Positions 16,900-26,240 of a DNA stretch of 64,000 bases are shown piece by piece (positions within the stretch are counted from its first letter, which is position 1; each line of letters opens with the position of its first letter). The DNA is from Zobellella endophytica (GTDB taxonomy: Bacteria; Pseudomonadota; Gammaproteobacteria; Enterobacterales; Aeromonadaceae), in NCBI RefSeq assembly GCF_003012775.1, contig NZ_PXYG01000011.1, positions 48,052-112,051 of the forward strand, in the 5' to 3' direction. The position numbers and the translations under genes were made by a program. The notes beneath the pieces are model-generated. The model was not told where the DNA came from. It saw only the letters and a list, made by a program, of their open reading frames with translations, and did no database searches.

Positions 16900-17898
16900 A
16901 TGATACTGTTACTGATCCCCATGATGGTGCTGCTGGTGCTGGCCATCGGCGGCGGCGCCTGGCGGCTGGGCGTCGACTGGCTGCCGCTGACCCAGACCGG
17001 GCTGATTTACCACGGCGCCCTGATGGTCAACGGTTTTTTCGCCACCCTGATCAGCTGTGAGCGCTGCGTGGCCTACGGCGATCGCCGGGCCTGGCTGGTG
17101 CCGCTGTGCGGTATTCTGGCCAGTGTCTCGCTCTGGTGGGCGCCGGCCCTGGCGCCGCCGCTCTACGGCCTGCTGGCGGCGGGCATGACGGGGCTGTCGT
17201 GGCTGCTGTGGCGGCGCCAGCCCCAGGATTTTACCCTGCTGCTGGTACTGGCCTGCGGCTCCCTGTTACTGGCCAACCTGTACTGGTGGTGGCTGGGCGG
17301 CATAGCGCCGGTGGTATTGAGGGCCTGGCTGGTATTCCTGGTGCTGACCATCGCCGCCGAGCGGCTGGAGCTGTCCCGGCTGTTGCCCAGGCCGCTGTGG
17401 GCCAGGCGAGCCTTCATGGGCCTGTCGGGCCTGCTGCTGCTGGCGCCTTGGCTGCCGTCGGGGCGGCTCTGGCTGGGACTGGCGCTGATCCTGCTGGCGT
17501 TGTGGCTGTGGCGTTTCGACATCGCCCGCAAGACCATCCGCACCAGCGGACTGCCCCGTTATGTGGCGGCCTGCCTGCTCAGCGGCTACGGCTGGCTGGC
17601 GCTGAGCGGCGGCCTGTGGCTGAGCGGCGCCATGGCGGACATGGCGCTGCACGGGGTGATGCTGGGCTTCGTGATGGCCATGGTGTTCGGCCATGCCCCG
17701 GTGATAGTGCCGGCACTGCTGAACATCCGCTGTTACTACCACGCGCTGTTGTACCTGCCGCTGCTGGTACTGCAGCTCGGGCTGGTGGCCCGGCCCTGGT
17801 GGCCCCAGGTCAGCGCCCACCTGACCAGCCTGGCCGTGGTGGGCTTTGTGCTGGGTTTCATGGCCATCCAGCTGCGCGGCCAGTGGCGGCTGCAGTAG
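16900..17898 (+). CDS. Polytopic membrane protein, NnrS-like
   Basis: The 332-residue, very hydrophobic protein has about 11-12 predicted transmembrane helices and almost no soluble domain. Two His-containing helices, IYHGALMVNGFFATLISCER and MALHGVMLGFVMAMVFGHAP, resemble haem-copper-binding helices of NnrS, a protein linked to nitric oxide stress and denitrification. The resemblance is by eye and moderate. GGAGG lies 6 nt before the ATG. There are no nitric oxide reductase genes beside it, and the neighbouring genes do not suggest a role. Confidence 0.55.
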   Translation: MILLLIPMMVLLVLAIGGGAWRLGVDWLPLTQTGLIYHGALMVNGFFATLISCERCVAYGDRRAWLVPLCGILASVSLWWAPALAPPLYGLLAAGMTGLSWLLWRRQPQDFTLLLVLACGSLLLANLYWWWLGGIAPVVLRAWLVFLVLTIAAERLELSRLLPRPLWARRAFMGLSGLLLLAPWLPSGRLWLGLALILLALWLWRFDIARKTIRTSGLPRYVAACLLSGYGWLALSGGLWLSGAMADMALHGVMLGFVMAMVFGHAPVIVPALLNIRCYYHALLYLPLLVLQLGLVARPWWPQVSAHLTSLAVVGFVLGFMAIQLRGQWRLQ

Positions 17899-17900
17899 CC

Positions 17901-19571
17901 TTATGAGGTGCGGTAGCGCCCCACCAGCAGCTGCAGGTGCTCGGCCAACTGGCCCACTTCCCGGCTAGTCTCGCTGGCGGCCTTTGAGCCGGCGTTGGTC
18001 TGCTCGGCGATGGCCACTATCTGGTGCACATTGGTATTGATGCTTTCCGACACCTGGGTCTGCTCTTCCGCCGCGCTGGCGATCTGGGCATTCATGGTGT
18101 TGATGGTATTGACCGCGGTGCCGATGTCGAGCAGCGCCTCGTCGATGCGGCGGGCCTCGGTGACCGTATGGCTGCTGCGATCGCGGATACTCTCGATGGC
18201 CTGTACCGCCTCCTTGGCGCCCAACTGCAGCCGGGTGATCATGTTGTGGATTTCCTCGGTGCTGGCCTGGGTGCGGCCGGCCAGGGTGCGAACCTCGTCG
18301 GCCACCACCGCGAAACCGCGCCCCTGCTCGCCGGCACGGGCCGCCTCGATGGCGGCGTTGAGCGCCAGCAGGTTGGTCTGCTCGGCGATGCCGCGGATCA
18401 CATCCAGCACCGAGCCTATCTGCTCCGATTCCTGCCCCAGCCGCTGGATGATGTCCACCCCGCCGGCCACCTGGTGTTCCAGGCCGTCGATCACCGAGAT
18501 GGCCCCCTGCAGCAGCCGCTGGGCATCGGTGACCTGGGTTTCCGCCTGCTGGGCCGCGTCGGCGGCGCGGGCGGCACTGGCGGCCACTTCCTGGGCGGTG
18601 GCCGACATCTGGTTCATGGCGGTGGCCAACTGGTCGCTTTCGTGATGCTGGCGGCCGATGCCGGTCTCGGTCTCATCCATGAAGCGCTGCAGCTCGGCGC
18701 TGGCCCGCTGCAGGGTATCCGCCGACTGGCGGGTGCTCTGCACCAGCTCGCTGATCTGGCCGGCGAACTGGTTGAAGGAGCGGGCCAGTACCCCCAGCTC
18801 GTGGCCGCCGTCAGGGCTGAGCCGGCGGGTCAGGTCGCCTTCCCCCTGGGCGATGTCCTGCATGGTGGACACCGCCCGGCGGATGGGCTGGTGAATGCTG
18901 CGGGCCATCAGCAGGCCGGCGGCGGCGATCAGCGCCAGCAACAGGGTGGCGGACAGGGCGGAATTGATCAGTCCCTGGCGCACCGAATGGGACAGTTCCT
19001 GCTCCAGCCCGGCCACGGTGGCCTGCAGGTCATCGACATAGAAGCCGGTGCCCAGCAGCCAGTCGGTGCCCGGCACCGGGGCGATATAGGCCAGCTTGGG
19101 CGCCCCCTGCTGGCTGTCGGGCTTGGGCCAGCGGTATTCCACATAGCCGCCGCCCTGACGCCCCAAGGCCACGTATTCCTGCACCAGGTGGCGCCCGTCC
19201 GGGCTGGTGGAGTTCAGGTAGTTGTTGCCTTCCCGGGCCGGGTTGTCGGCGCTGACCACCTGCACGCCCTGGGCGTCGTAGACGAAGAAATACCCGGTGC
19301 CGTCGTCGAAACGCAGCCGGCGCAGCTGATCCTTGGCCCTGTCGAGGTCGCCGCCCTGCACCAGGGGGGCGATGCTGGTCAGCGCCAGCTCCATGTAGTT
19401 GGCCAACTGATCCTTGCGCGCCTCGAACAGGGAGCGGTGCAGGCTGTCGCCGCTCAGGTTTTTAAGGCGTAGGGATTGTTCCACATTGACCCAGGTGCTG
19501 GCGGCCGCCAGCAGGGCCAGCGGCAACAGCGCCAGCAACAGAATTTTTTGCCTGATGGAAAGTCGGTTCAT
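17901..19571 (-). CDS. Methyl-accepting chemotaxis protein with single-Cache periplasmic sensor
   Basis: The 556-residue receptor has a transmembrane helix at about 8-26, a periplasmic single-Cache (sCache_2) domain at about 35-190 with the typical GTGYFFVYDAQGVQVV and GTDWLLGTGFYVDD elements, a second transmembrane helix (about 205-222), HAMP, and a cytoplasmic signalling domain with the tip [20 protein letters not shown]. sCache_2 domains bind small organic acids or similar ligands; the ligand cannot be predicted here. It ends 3 bp from the stop of the NnrS-like gene (convergent). Confidence 0.92.
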   Translation of the reverse strand: MNRLSIRQKILLLALLPLALLAAASTWVNVEQSLRLKNLSGDSLHRSLFEARKDQLANYMELALTSIAPLVQGGDLDRAKDQLRRLRFDDGTGYFFVYDAQGVQVVSADNPAREGNNYLNSTSPDGRHLVQEYVALGRQGGGYVEYRWPKPDSQQGAPKLAYIAPVPGTDWLLGTGFYVDDLQATVAGLEQELSHSVRQGLINSALSATLLLALIAAAGLLMARSIHQPIRRAVSTMQDIAQGEGDLTRRLSPDGGHELGVLARSFNQFAGQISELVQSTRQSADTLQRASAELQRFMDETETGIGRQHHESDQLATAMNQMSATAQEVAASAARAADAAQQAETQVTDAQRLLQGAISVIDGLEHQVAGGVDIIQRLGQESEQIGSVLDVIRGIAEQTNLLALNAAIEAARAGEQGRGFAVVADEVRTLAGRTQASTEEIHNMITRLQLGAKEAVQAIESIRDRSSHTVTEARRIDEALLDIGTAVNTINTMNAQIASAAEEQTQVSESINTNVHQIVAIAEQTNAGSKAASETSREVGQLAEHLQLLVGRYRTS

Positions 19572-19774
19572 CCTTGATCTCGCTGTGTTATTTGTTTACA
19601 TATTATTATCATTTTGTTTTCCACCTGTCATTGAAGTGAATACATTAATATCCCCATACAGTGGATAAAACGAATACACCGTCACAAGGTTAACGGCCGG
19701 TGCCGGCGTGGCTTGAGCCGGCCGGGCGGTATGTTGCCTTTTCAAATGGCTGCCGGGCCCGTTATGATGCGGCC

Positions 19775-21712
19775 ATGAGCCTATTAACCGAGCATGACAT
19801 GGCATCCACTATTCTCGCTGGCCCCATACTGCGCCGGGCCAGTTGCGAGCGGCTGGTGTTCTGGCTGGCCAGCCGGGTCCCGCTGCAGTTCCGGCTGCTG
19901 CTGCCAGAACAGGCCCCGCTGGCAGCGACCGGGGAGCGGCAGCAACAGTTGCGGGTCGGCGAGCATTGCTATCTCCAGCTGCTGGACCTGCCCCTCGACA
20001 CGCCGCTGCCGGCCGACACCCTGGTGCCCTACGATCTGCAGTGGCGCCGCGATGAGCAGGACCACTGGCACGGCCTAGCCGACTGGGCGCCGGATCTGTG
20101 CTACGAGGGCGAGAGCCTGCCGCAACTGGTGATCCGCAGCCGGCTGGACGGCCTGCTGCACGGTTCCTGTCGCAAGCCGCACCATGCGGCGCCCGATGGC
20201 CTGGTGGCCGCCGATGTCTGGCTGGGGGGCTGCCATGCCCAGCCCCGGAGCCGGCCGGCGGCGCTGATGCTGAGCGGGGATCAGGTGTACGCCGACGACG
20301 TGGCCGGCCCCATGCTCACCGCCATTCACCAGTTGATCGAGGAACTGGGGCTCTACCCGGAAACCCTGGAGGGCGCCCTGGTGGCCGACAGCGCCGAGCT
20401 GTTCGCCAGCCCGCTCAATTACTACCGGCGGCACGAACTGCTGCCCAGCATCAAGGCCAACGTGCCGCTGCGCGAGCGCTTTTTCGAGGGCGCGCGCAAG
20501 CCGATCTTCACCACCAGCAGCGCCAACAATCACCTGATTACCCTGGCCGAGGTACTGGCCATGTATTTGCTGGTGTGGTCCCCCGAACCCTGGCGCGGAC
20601 TGACGGAAGAGCAGCCGCCGCTGGATGAAGAGCTGCGGGCCCGGTACCTGACCGAGCGCCGGTGCCTGGCGCAGTTCGTCGAGGGATTGCCGGCGGTGCG
20701 CCGGCTGCTGGCGCACCTGCCGACCCTGATGATCTTCGACGATCACGACGTGACCGACGACTGGAACCTGACCGCCGCCTGGGAGCAGAGCGCCTACGGC
20801 CATCCGTTTTCCCGCCGCATCATCGGCAATGCCCTGGTGGGCTATTTTCTCTGCCAGGGCTGGGGCAACGATCCGCAGGCCTTCGCGGGTGAGCCGATGG
20901 CGCTGATCCGGGCCTGGTGCGAGCGGCAGGATGCTGGACGGCAGGATGCCCTTATCGATCACCTGCTGCGCTTCGAGCGCTGGCACTACAGTCTGGAGAC
21001 CAGCCCCAAGCTGCTGGTGCTGGACACCCGCACCCGCCGCTGGCGGGCGGAGTCCAACTTCGGCAGCCCGTCCGGGTTGATGGACTGGGAGGCGCTGACC
21101 GAGCTGCAGGGCGAGTTGCTGCACCACGACGCCGTGGTGATCGTCTCGCCTACCCCGGTGTTCGGGGTCAAGCTGATCGAGGTGATCCAGAAGATCTTCA
21201 CCTGGCTCGGCAAGCCGCTGCTGGTGGATGCGGAAAACTGGATGGCGCACCAGGGCACCGCCAACGTCATCCTCAACATCTTCCGCCACACCCGTACCCC
21301 GGCCAACTACGTGATCCTGTCCGGGGACGTACACTATTCCTTCATGTACGACATCCGGCTGCGCCATCAGAAGGGGGAGCCCCATATCTGGCAGATCACC
21401 AGCAGCGGCATCAAGAACGAGTTTCCGGCCCGGCTGCTGGACGTGCTGGACCGGCTCAACCGCTGGCTGTATTCGCCCCGCTCGCCGCTCAACTGGTTCA
21501 CCCGGCGGCGGCGGCTGGAGATCACCCCCCATCCGCCGGCGGATGCGTCCCGCGGCGAGCGGCTGCTGAACAAGGCCGGGATCGGCCATGTGCGTTTCAA
21601 CGAGGAAGGCGAGCCGGTGCTGGTGCAGCAGATCACCGCCGAGGGGGTGGTGGACTTCGCCGCCGACCAGGCGGCGCAGCCGGCGGCGGCCCTGAGCCGG
21701 GAAGATCCCTAA
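19775..21712 (+). CDS. PhoD-like metallophosphatase family protein
   Basis: The roughly 645-residue protein belongs to the alkaline phosphatase D/PhoD-like metallophosphatases. An N-terminal domain of about 120 residues precedes the catalytic core. Metal-binding motifs are LMLSGDQVYADD, LMIFDDHDVTDDWN and ILSGDVHYSF. No signal peptide is seen, so it is probably cytoplasmic and may act on phosphodiesters or lipids. The start is uncertain between 19775 and 19799; neither has a strong ribosome-binding site. The stop overlaps the stop of the opposed VOC gene by 2 nt. Confidence 0.82.
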   Translation: MSLLTEHDMASTILAGPILRRASCERLVFWLASRVPLQFRLLLPEQAPLAATGERQQQLRVGEHCYLQLLDLPLDTPLPADTLVPYDLQWRRDEQDHWHGLADWAPDLCYEGESLPQLVIRSRLDGLLHGSCRKPHHAAPDGLVAADVWLGGCHAQPRSRPAALMLSGDQVYADDVAGPMLTAIHQLIEELGLYPETLEGALVADSAELFASPLNYYRRHELLPSIKANVPLRERFFEGARKPIFTTSSANNHLITLAEVLAMYLLVWSPEPWRGLTEEQPPLDEELRARYLTERRCLAQFVEGLPAVRRLLAHLPTLMIFDDHDVTDDWNLTAAWEQSAYGHPFSRRIIGNALVGYFLCQGWGNDPQAFAGEPMALIRAWCERQDAGRQDALIDHLLRFERWHYSLETSPKLLVLDTRTRRWRAESNFGSPSGLMDWEALTELQGELLHHDAVVIVSPTPVFGVKLIEVIQKIFTWLGKPLLVDAENWMAHQGTANVILNIFRHTRTPANYVILSGDVHYSFMYDIRLRHQKGEPHIWQITSSGIKNEFPARLLDVLDRLNRWLYSPRSPLNWFTRRRRLEITPHPPADASRGERLLNKAGIGHVRFNEEGEPVLVQQITAEGVVDFAADQAAQPAAALSREDP

Positions 21713-22131
21713 TCCTCGGGCAGGCCCAGTGGCTGGCCGTAGCTGAACTCCACGTAGTTGCCGTTGGGATCCCTGACCCCGCAGTAGTAGCCCACCGGGT
21801 AGGGTTCGTCCCGGGGCGGCCAGACCAGGCAGTTGGCCGCCTTGGCCCGGGCGGCGAGGGCATCCACCGCCGCCCGGCTGGGCAGGGCGAAGCCGAAGTG
21901 GCGGTAGTCGTGGCTGGACAGCTGCAGGTCTTCGCCGCCGTTCATCAGCACCAGAATGAAGTCGTGTTCCCGTCCGGGCTCGGCCAGCCAGACGATGGTC
22001 TGGTGGCCGCTCTCGCGCCGGTGGGTTTCCACCATGCCGCAGAAGCCGCAATAGAAACGGATGCAGGCGGCGATATCCCGTACATGCAGGGCGATGTGGG
22101 TCAGGCGGGGGTAGTGGCGTGGCTCTGACAT
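21709..22131 (-). CDS. VOC family (glyoxalase/dioxygenase-like) protein
   Basis: The 140-residue protein has the two beta-alpha-beta-beta-beta modules of the vicinal oxygen chelate superfamily. It opens with LTHIALHVRDIAACIRFYC and closes with GVRDPNGNYVEFSYGQP, whose Glu is the usual last metal ligand; the first His is in THIALHV. Glyoxalase I, fosfomycin-resistance proteins and dioxygenases share this pattern, and the reaction cannot be chosen from sequence. The start at 22131 lies 8 nt after GGAGG; the ATG at 22137 is too close to that site. It converges with the PhoD-like gene. Confidence 0.8.
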   Translation of the reverse strand: MSEPRHYPRLTHIALHVRDIAACIRFYCGFCGMVETHRRESGHQTIVWLAEPGREHDFILVLMNGGEDLQLSSHDYRHFGFALPSRAAVDALAARAKAANCLVWPPRDEPYPVGYYCGVRDPNGNYVEFSYGQPLGLPED

Positions 22132-22233
22132 GGGCATGTCCTCCCTGGGCTGGCGATAATCGATGCCACCGGTGGAGCCGGGCGACAACTTGTGGGAACA
22201 TGCGGCTCCCGATGGCTGAATTCTGTATGGAGT

Positions 22234-23229
22234 ATGGCTTCTTTAAAAGACGTCGCCAAATTGGCGGGCGTATCCCTGATGACGGTATCCCGGGCGATCA
22301 ATACCCCGGCCAAGCTGAGCCCCGAGACCTACGACAAGGTCAGGCAGGCCATCGATGCCCTGAACTATGTGCCTGACCTGTCGGCCCGCCGGATCCGCGG
22401 CGACAAGGCCGGGCCCGCCACCCTGGGGGTGCTGGCGCTGGATACCGCCACCACGCCGTTTTCGGTCGACATCATCCTGTCGATTGAAAAAACGGCCCGG
22501 GAGCGGGGCTGGAACAGCCTGGTGGTCAACCTGTTTGACGACGACAGCGCCGGGCAGACCGTCGACCTGTTGCTGGCGCACCGGCCGGCGGGGGTGATCT
22601 TCACCACCATGGGGCTGCGCGAGGTTCGGATCCCGCCGAAACTGCGCGACCAGCCGCTGGTGCTGGCCAACTGTTTCACCCGGGAGCCGGCGGTGGCGAG
22701 TTATGTGCCCGATGACGAGCAGGGCCAGTGTGACGCCATGCGCTACCTGCTCGCGCGGGGTTACCGACGGCCGCTGTGCATCCATCTGCCGGAATCGATC
22801 CCGGCGGCGCCGTTGCGGCGGGCGGGGCTGGAGCGGGCCTGGCGCCAGGCCGGGCTGCCGCGGGAGCAACTGCTGCAATACCACCTGGCGTTGGGGGATC
22901 AGCACTACCTGGACGTGCCCTCCATTATCGAGCGGCACCTGCACCATGGCCGCCCCGGGTTCGATGTGCTGGTGTGCGGCAATGATCGCGTCGCCTTCGT
23001 GGCCTATCAGGCCTTGCTGGCGCGGGGGCTGCGCATTCCCCAGGACGTGGCGGTGCTGGGCTACGACAACATGGTGGGCATCGGCGAGCTGTTTTTACCG
23101 GCGCTGAGCACGGTGCAGCTCCCCCACAACGAGATAGGCCGGCAGGCGGCCCTGCACCTGATCGATCGGCGGGAACACCTCCAGCGGGTGAACATCGGCT
23201 GCCCCCTGCTGGCCAGGGCCTCCTTGTGA
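22234..23229 (+). CDS. cscR: LacI family repressor of the sucrose genes
   Basis: The 331-residue regulator has an N-terminal LacI helix-turn-helix (SLKDVAKLAGVSLMTVSRAI), the hinge helix around residues 50-58, and a periplasmic-binding-protein-like sugar domain ending with DVAVLGYDNMVGIGELFLPA. It converges on the sucrose hydrolase gene, and two perfect LacI-type palindromes precede the neighbouring permease gene, so it most likely represses that operon and is induced by sucrose or fructose. The start was placed at the MASLKD that begins the DNA-binding domain; the ribosome-binding site is weak. The gene symbol is by context. Confidence 0.85.
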   Translation: MASLKDVAKLAGVSLMTVSRAINTPAKLSPETYDKVRQAIDALNYVPDLSARRIRGDKAGPATLGVLALDTATTPFSVDIILSIEKTARERGWNSLVVNLFDDDSAGQTVDLLLAHRPAGVIFTTMGLREVRIPPKLRDQPLVLANCFTREPAVASYVPDDEQGQCDAMRYLLARGYRRPLCIHLPESIPAAPLRRAGLERAWRQAGLPREQLLQYHLALGDQHYLDVPSIIERHLHHGRPGFDVLVCGNDRVAFVAYQALLARGLRIPQDVAVLGYDNMVGIGELFLPALSTVQLPHNEIGRQAALHLIDRREHLQRVNIGCPLLARASL

Positions 23230-23230
23230 C

Positions 23231-23251
23231 GGGCGGGGCCCGGGCCCGCCC
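23231..23251. terminator. GC-rich hairpin between convergent cscR and cscA
   Basis: GGGCGGG-GCCCGGG-CCCGCCC is a strong palindrome located between the two convergent stop codons. It lacks a T-run, so termination is likely but not certain. Confidence 0.4.
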
Positions 23252-23259
23252 GGTGGGGC

Positions 23260-24723
23260 TCAGCGCCAGATGCTGCCGAGTGGCCAGGCATGGACGGCCG
23301 GGATCTCCACGCTGCCGTTTTCCGCGAACAGGTTGACGGTCCGTTCACCGGGCAGGGGATAGATGCGGCTGGTGAAGCAGGCCTCCCCCTGGTTGACAAA
23401 CACCTCGAGCGAGGAGTGATCGATAAAGATCCGCAGCTCCAGCAACGGGCCCGCCGGCAGCGGCACGCTGCGGCAGCCGCTCACCTCCAGCCCGGCCCGG
23501 CTGCGATCCAGCACCAGTCTTCCGGCCTGGGCATCCACGTACAGCAGGGCGCCCCTGCTCCCGTCGGCGGTGGCGGCCAGTTCCAGGCCGAAGCGTTCGG
23601 CGCTGGCCGACAGGCGCAGGGTGATCTGCAGTTCAAGAGTGTGAGCATCCAGCCCCAGCGGCCGACGCTCGCTGGTCAGCGTCTGGCTCGGCCAGCGTTC
23701 CTCTCCCTGGCGCAGGGCGGTCAGCTCCCGCGCCGGTTGCATCCTCACCCTGCCCTGGTCGTCCAGTGACAGCTCCCTTGGCAGGGTGAAGGCCCCGGCC
23801 CAGTAATGCGCCTTGCTGGGCATGGGCGACTCCCACATGTCCATCCAGCCGAACAGCAACCGGCGGCCGTCGGCGGCGGTGAAGGTTTGCGGCGCATAAA
23901 AGTCGTGGCCCGCATCCAGTTCGACGAAGGGCTGTTCGATATCGAAGGCCTGCCCCGGCTGCCAGCGGCCGAGGAGATAGCCGCTCTGGTGGAGATTGCG
24001 GAAACGGTAGCCCTCGGCCGCCATGCCCTGGGGGGAGAACAGCAGCAGGTGCCGATCCCCGAGGGGGAAGAAGTCGGGGCATTCCCACATGTAGCCCTGG
24101 CCGGGTTCGGCCCTGGCCAGCACCGGCTCCGGGGTCCAGTGGCGCAGATCCGGCGAGCGATACAGCAACACCTGGCCCAGGTCATCGGCGGTGCGGGCGC
24201 CCACCACCATCATCCAGTCGTTCCCTTCCTTCCACACCTTGGGATCGCGGAAATGCTGGATGCCCTCGGGCGCGGCCAGTACCGCTCCCTGCTTGGTAAA
24301 GTGCACGCCATCGGTGCTGGTGGCCAGGCACTGGACCTCGCGGATCCGGCTGTCGTCCCCTGACTCTCCCAGCCAGACGTGTCCGGTGTAGAGCAGACAC
24401 AGCTCGCCGTTATGCGCCACGGCGCTGCCGGAAAAACAGCCGTCCCTGTCGTCGTCGGCGCCCGGCGCCAGGGCGATGGGCAGATGCTGCCAGTGCACCA
24501 GATCGGTGCTGCGGGCGTGGCCCCAGTGCATGGGGCCCCAGTTTTCGTCATGGGGGTGGTGCTGGTAGAACACATGGTAGGCCCCGGCGAAATAGATCAG
24601 GCCGTTGGGATCGTTCATCCAGCCGGCGGGCGGCGCCAGGTGCAGTTGGGGATAGTATTCCCGGGACACCCGGGATTGCAGGCATTCGAGGGCATGATGG
24701 GCTTGCAGCAGTACGGTTTTCAT
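23260..24723 (-). CDS. cscA: Glycoside hydrolase family 32 sucrose hydrolase
   Basis: The 487-residue invertase-type enzyme cleaves sucrose (or sucrose-6-phosphate) to glucose and fructose. All three GH32 acidic motifs are intact: WMNDPNG (nucleophile Asp38), FRDP (158-161) and ECPD (acid/base Glu214). A five-bladed propeller is followed by a C-terminal beta-sandwich with LLELRIFIDHSSLEVFVN. It has no signal peptide, and its partner is a proton symporter and not a PTS, so free intracellular sucrose is the likely substrate. ATG at 24723 is preferred; a GTG at 24735 overlapping the permease stop is possible. Confidence 0.9.
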   Translation of the reverse strand: MKTVLLQAHHALECLQSRVSREYYPQLHLAPPAGWMNDPNGLIYFAGAYHVFYQHHPHDENWGPMHWGHARSTDLVHWQHLPIALAPGADDDRDGCFSGSAVAHNGELCLLYTGHVWLGESGDDSRIREVQCLATSTDGVHFTKQGAVLAAPEGIQHFRDPKVWKEGNDWMMVVGARTADDLGQVLLYRSPDLRHWTPEPVLARAEPGQGYMWECPDFFPLGDRHLLLFSPQGMAAEGYRFRNLHQSGYLLGRWQPGQAFDIEQPFVELDAGHDFYAPQTFTAADGRRLLFGWMDMWESPMPSKAHYWAGAFTLPRELSLDDQGRVRMQPARELTALRQGEERWPSQTLTSERRPLGLDAHTLELQITLRLSASAERFGLELAATADGSRGALLYVDAQAGRLVLDRSRAGLEVSGCRSVPLPAGPLLELRIFIDHSSLEVFVNQGEACFTSRIYPLPGERTVNLFAENGSVEIPAVHAWPLGSIWR

Positions 24724-24731
24724 CGGTGGAC

Positions 24732-25973
24732 TCACTTTGTCGCAGGTTGCAGTAAGGAAGGTGAGGGGCTGTGCGTGTCGCGCAGCAGCAGGCAGGACAG
24801 CAGCACGAAAGCGGATACCGCCAGCCCCATCAGCAGATAGGTGTCGGCGAAGCCGAGCCGGTCATAGCCGTAGCCGGCCAGGGGCGACAGCAGGCTGGAG
24901 CTTATCTGGGTGACGAACTGGAAACCGACCAGATACAGGGTGGCGGACAGGCGCGGGTCGAAGTTGGCGGAAATGTACTTGAACATTGCCACCAGCAGTA
25001 TGGGCAGTTCCACCGCGTGCAGCAGCTTCATCGCCGAAATCAGCCAGGCGCCCTCGACCAGCCCGGAACCGAGGATACGGGCCGCCATGACCACGCCGCT
25101 CAGCAGCAGGGCATTTTTGGCGCCGATGCGGTTGACCAGAAAGGGTGCCAGGAACATGCCGCCCGCCTCCAGGAAAACCTGCAGGGAGTTGAGGAAGCCG
25201 TACATCTCGTTACCTTGCTGCGGCGTGGGGAACTGGGCGGCGAAGTAGACGGCGAACTGCTGATCGAACACCCCGTAGACGCTGACCCCCAGCACGAACA
25301 CCACCAGCGACCAGAAGCGGGGCAGCCGCAGCAGGGCGAGGGCATCGGCCAGGGAGAGCCGGTCGGTTTTGCCGTATTCCAGTTGGCCCATGGCATCGGC
25401 CTTGATCACCTGCACTCGGGAGAGCAGCAGCAGGAAGATCACCGCCGAGCCGGAGGCGACCCAGAAGTTGATGTCGGGATTGATATTGAAGTTGAAGCCG
25501 GCGCAGAAGGTGGCCGCCGCCCAGCCCAGGGAGCCCCACATCCGGGCCCGGCCGAACTCGAAGCCGGCGATGCGGCTGACCTTTTCGGTGTAGGACTCCA
25601 GCGCGCCGATGCCGGCGAAAAAGGTGGCGCCGATAAAGAGACCGCCGACCAGTGCGCCGAGCCAGAGGTGGTACGCCAGCAGTTTTGCGTAGACGAAAAT
25701 AAAGAAGGGACCGGTCAGCAGCAGCAACAGGCCGATAACCCAGAGCAGGTTCTTGCGCAGGCCGAGCTTGTCCTGCACAAAACCGTACAGTGGCTGGGCG
25801 CAGAGGGCGACCAGCGAGATGGCGGCAAAAATGATCCCGGTCTCGGTGCCTTTCAGCCCCACCTGCTGGTTAAGCCAGATGGAGATCAGCGAAAACGACG
25901 AAGACCAGGTAAAGAAAAAGAAGAACAGCAGTCCGCTGAGCAAGGCGTAGTATTTTTTGGTGGTCGGGTTCAT
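24732..25973 (-). CDS. cscB: LacY/CscB-family sucrose:proton symporter
   Basis: The 413-residue major facilitator protein with 12 transmembrane helices belongs to the oligosaccharide:H+ symporter family. It opens with YYALLSGLLFFFFFTWSSSF, very like CscB and LacY, and contains YGFVQDKLGLRKNLLW between helices 2 and 3 and FEFGRARMWGSLGWA in the central loop region. It is the first gene of the cscB-cscA operon. Upstream lie two GTTAACGTTAAC operators and a CRP-like site. Sucrose is inferred as substrate from the linked GH32 enzyme. Confidence 0.9.
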   Translation of the reverse strand: MNPTTKKYYALLSGLLFFFFFTWSSSFSLISIWLNQQVGLKGTETGIIFAAISLVALCAQPLYGFVQDKLGLRKNLLWVIGLLLLLTGPFFIFVYAKLLAYHLWLGALVGGLFIGATFFAGIGALESYTEKVSRIAGFEFGRARMWGSLGWAAATFCAGFNFNINPDINFWVASGSAVIFLLLLSRVQVIKADAMGQLEYGKTDRLSLADALALLRLPRFWSLVVFVLGVSVYGVFDQQFAVYFAAQFPTPQQGNEMYGFLNSLQVFLEAGGMFLAPFLVNRIGAKNALLLSGVVMAARILGSGLVEGAWLISAMKLLHAVELPILLVAMFKYISANFDPRLSATLYLVGFQFVTQISSSLLSPLAGYGYDRLGFADTYLLMGLAVSAFVLLSCLLLRDTHSPSPSLLQPATK

Positions 25974-26009
25974 GGTTGAGCATCCTTATCTCCTGATAAC
26001 GGCACCATT

Positions 26010-26021
26010 GTTAACGTTAAC
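26010..26021. promoter_or_regulatory. LacI-type operator O1 (proximal to cscB)
   Basis: GTTAACGTTAAC is a perfect 12-bp palindrome of the LacI-family type, 37 bp upstream of the cscB start. It is identical to the second copy 63 bp away. Confidence 0.8.
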
Positions 26022-26053
26022 TTGTATTCCCAAAAGGGCCCATCGCGCGTTAT

Positions 26054-26069
26054 TGTGATGTTAATCACC
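26054..26069. promoter_or_regulatory. CRP-like binding site upstream of cscB
   Basis: TGTGA-N6-TCACC matches the CRP consensus TGTGA-N6-TCACA at nine of ten fixed positions. It lies between the two LacI-type operators, which suggests activation by cAMP-CRP (glucose repression) combined with specific repression. Confidence 0.7.
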
Positions 26070-26072
26070 AAA

Positions 26073-26084
26073 GTTAACGTTAAC
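26073..26084. promoter_or_regulatory. LacI-type operator O2 (distal to cscB)
   Basis: This is the second perfect GTTAACGTTAAC. Its centre is 63 bp from that of O1, six turns of B-DNA, a spacing that suits loop formation by a tetrameric repressor. Confidence 0.8.
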
Positions 26085-26240
26085 ATAAGCATCTTGTGAG
26101 GCGGATCACCAAAATGACCGACCTGCATGAATCTGCATTGTCATTGCGATAGAGGGAAGTCCTGTCGCCGCGCCCAGGTGCGCTCGCCGACACCGGCTGT
26201 TAAAGTAGCCGGGTAACCCACAACCGATAACGAAAGAAGC

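Noticed and set aside
20075..22201. 708-residue open frame opposite the PhoD-like and VOC genes
   Set aside because: It reads against the PhoD-like gene and out of frame across the VOC gene, with no recognisable motif.
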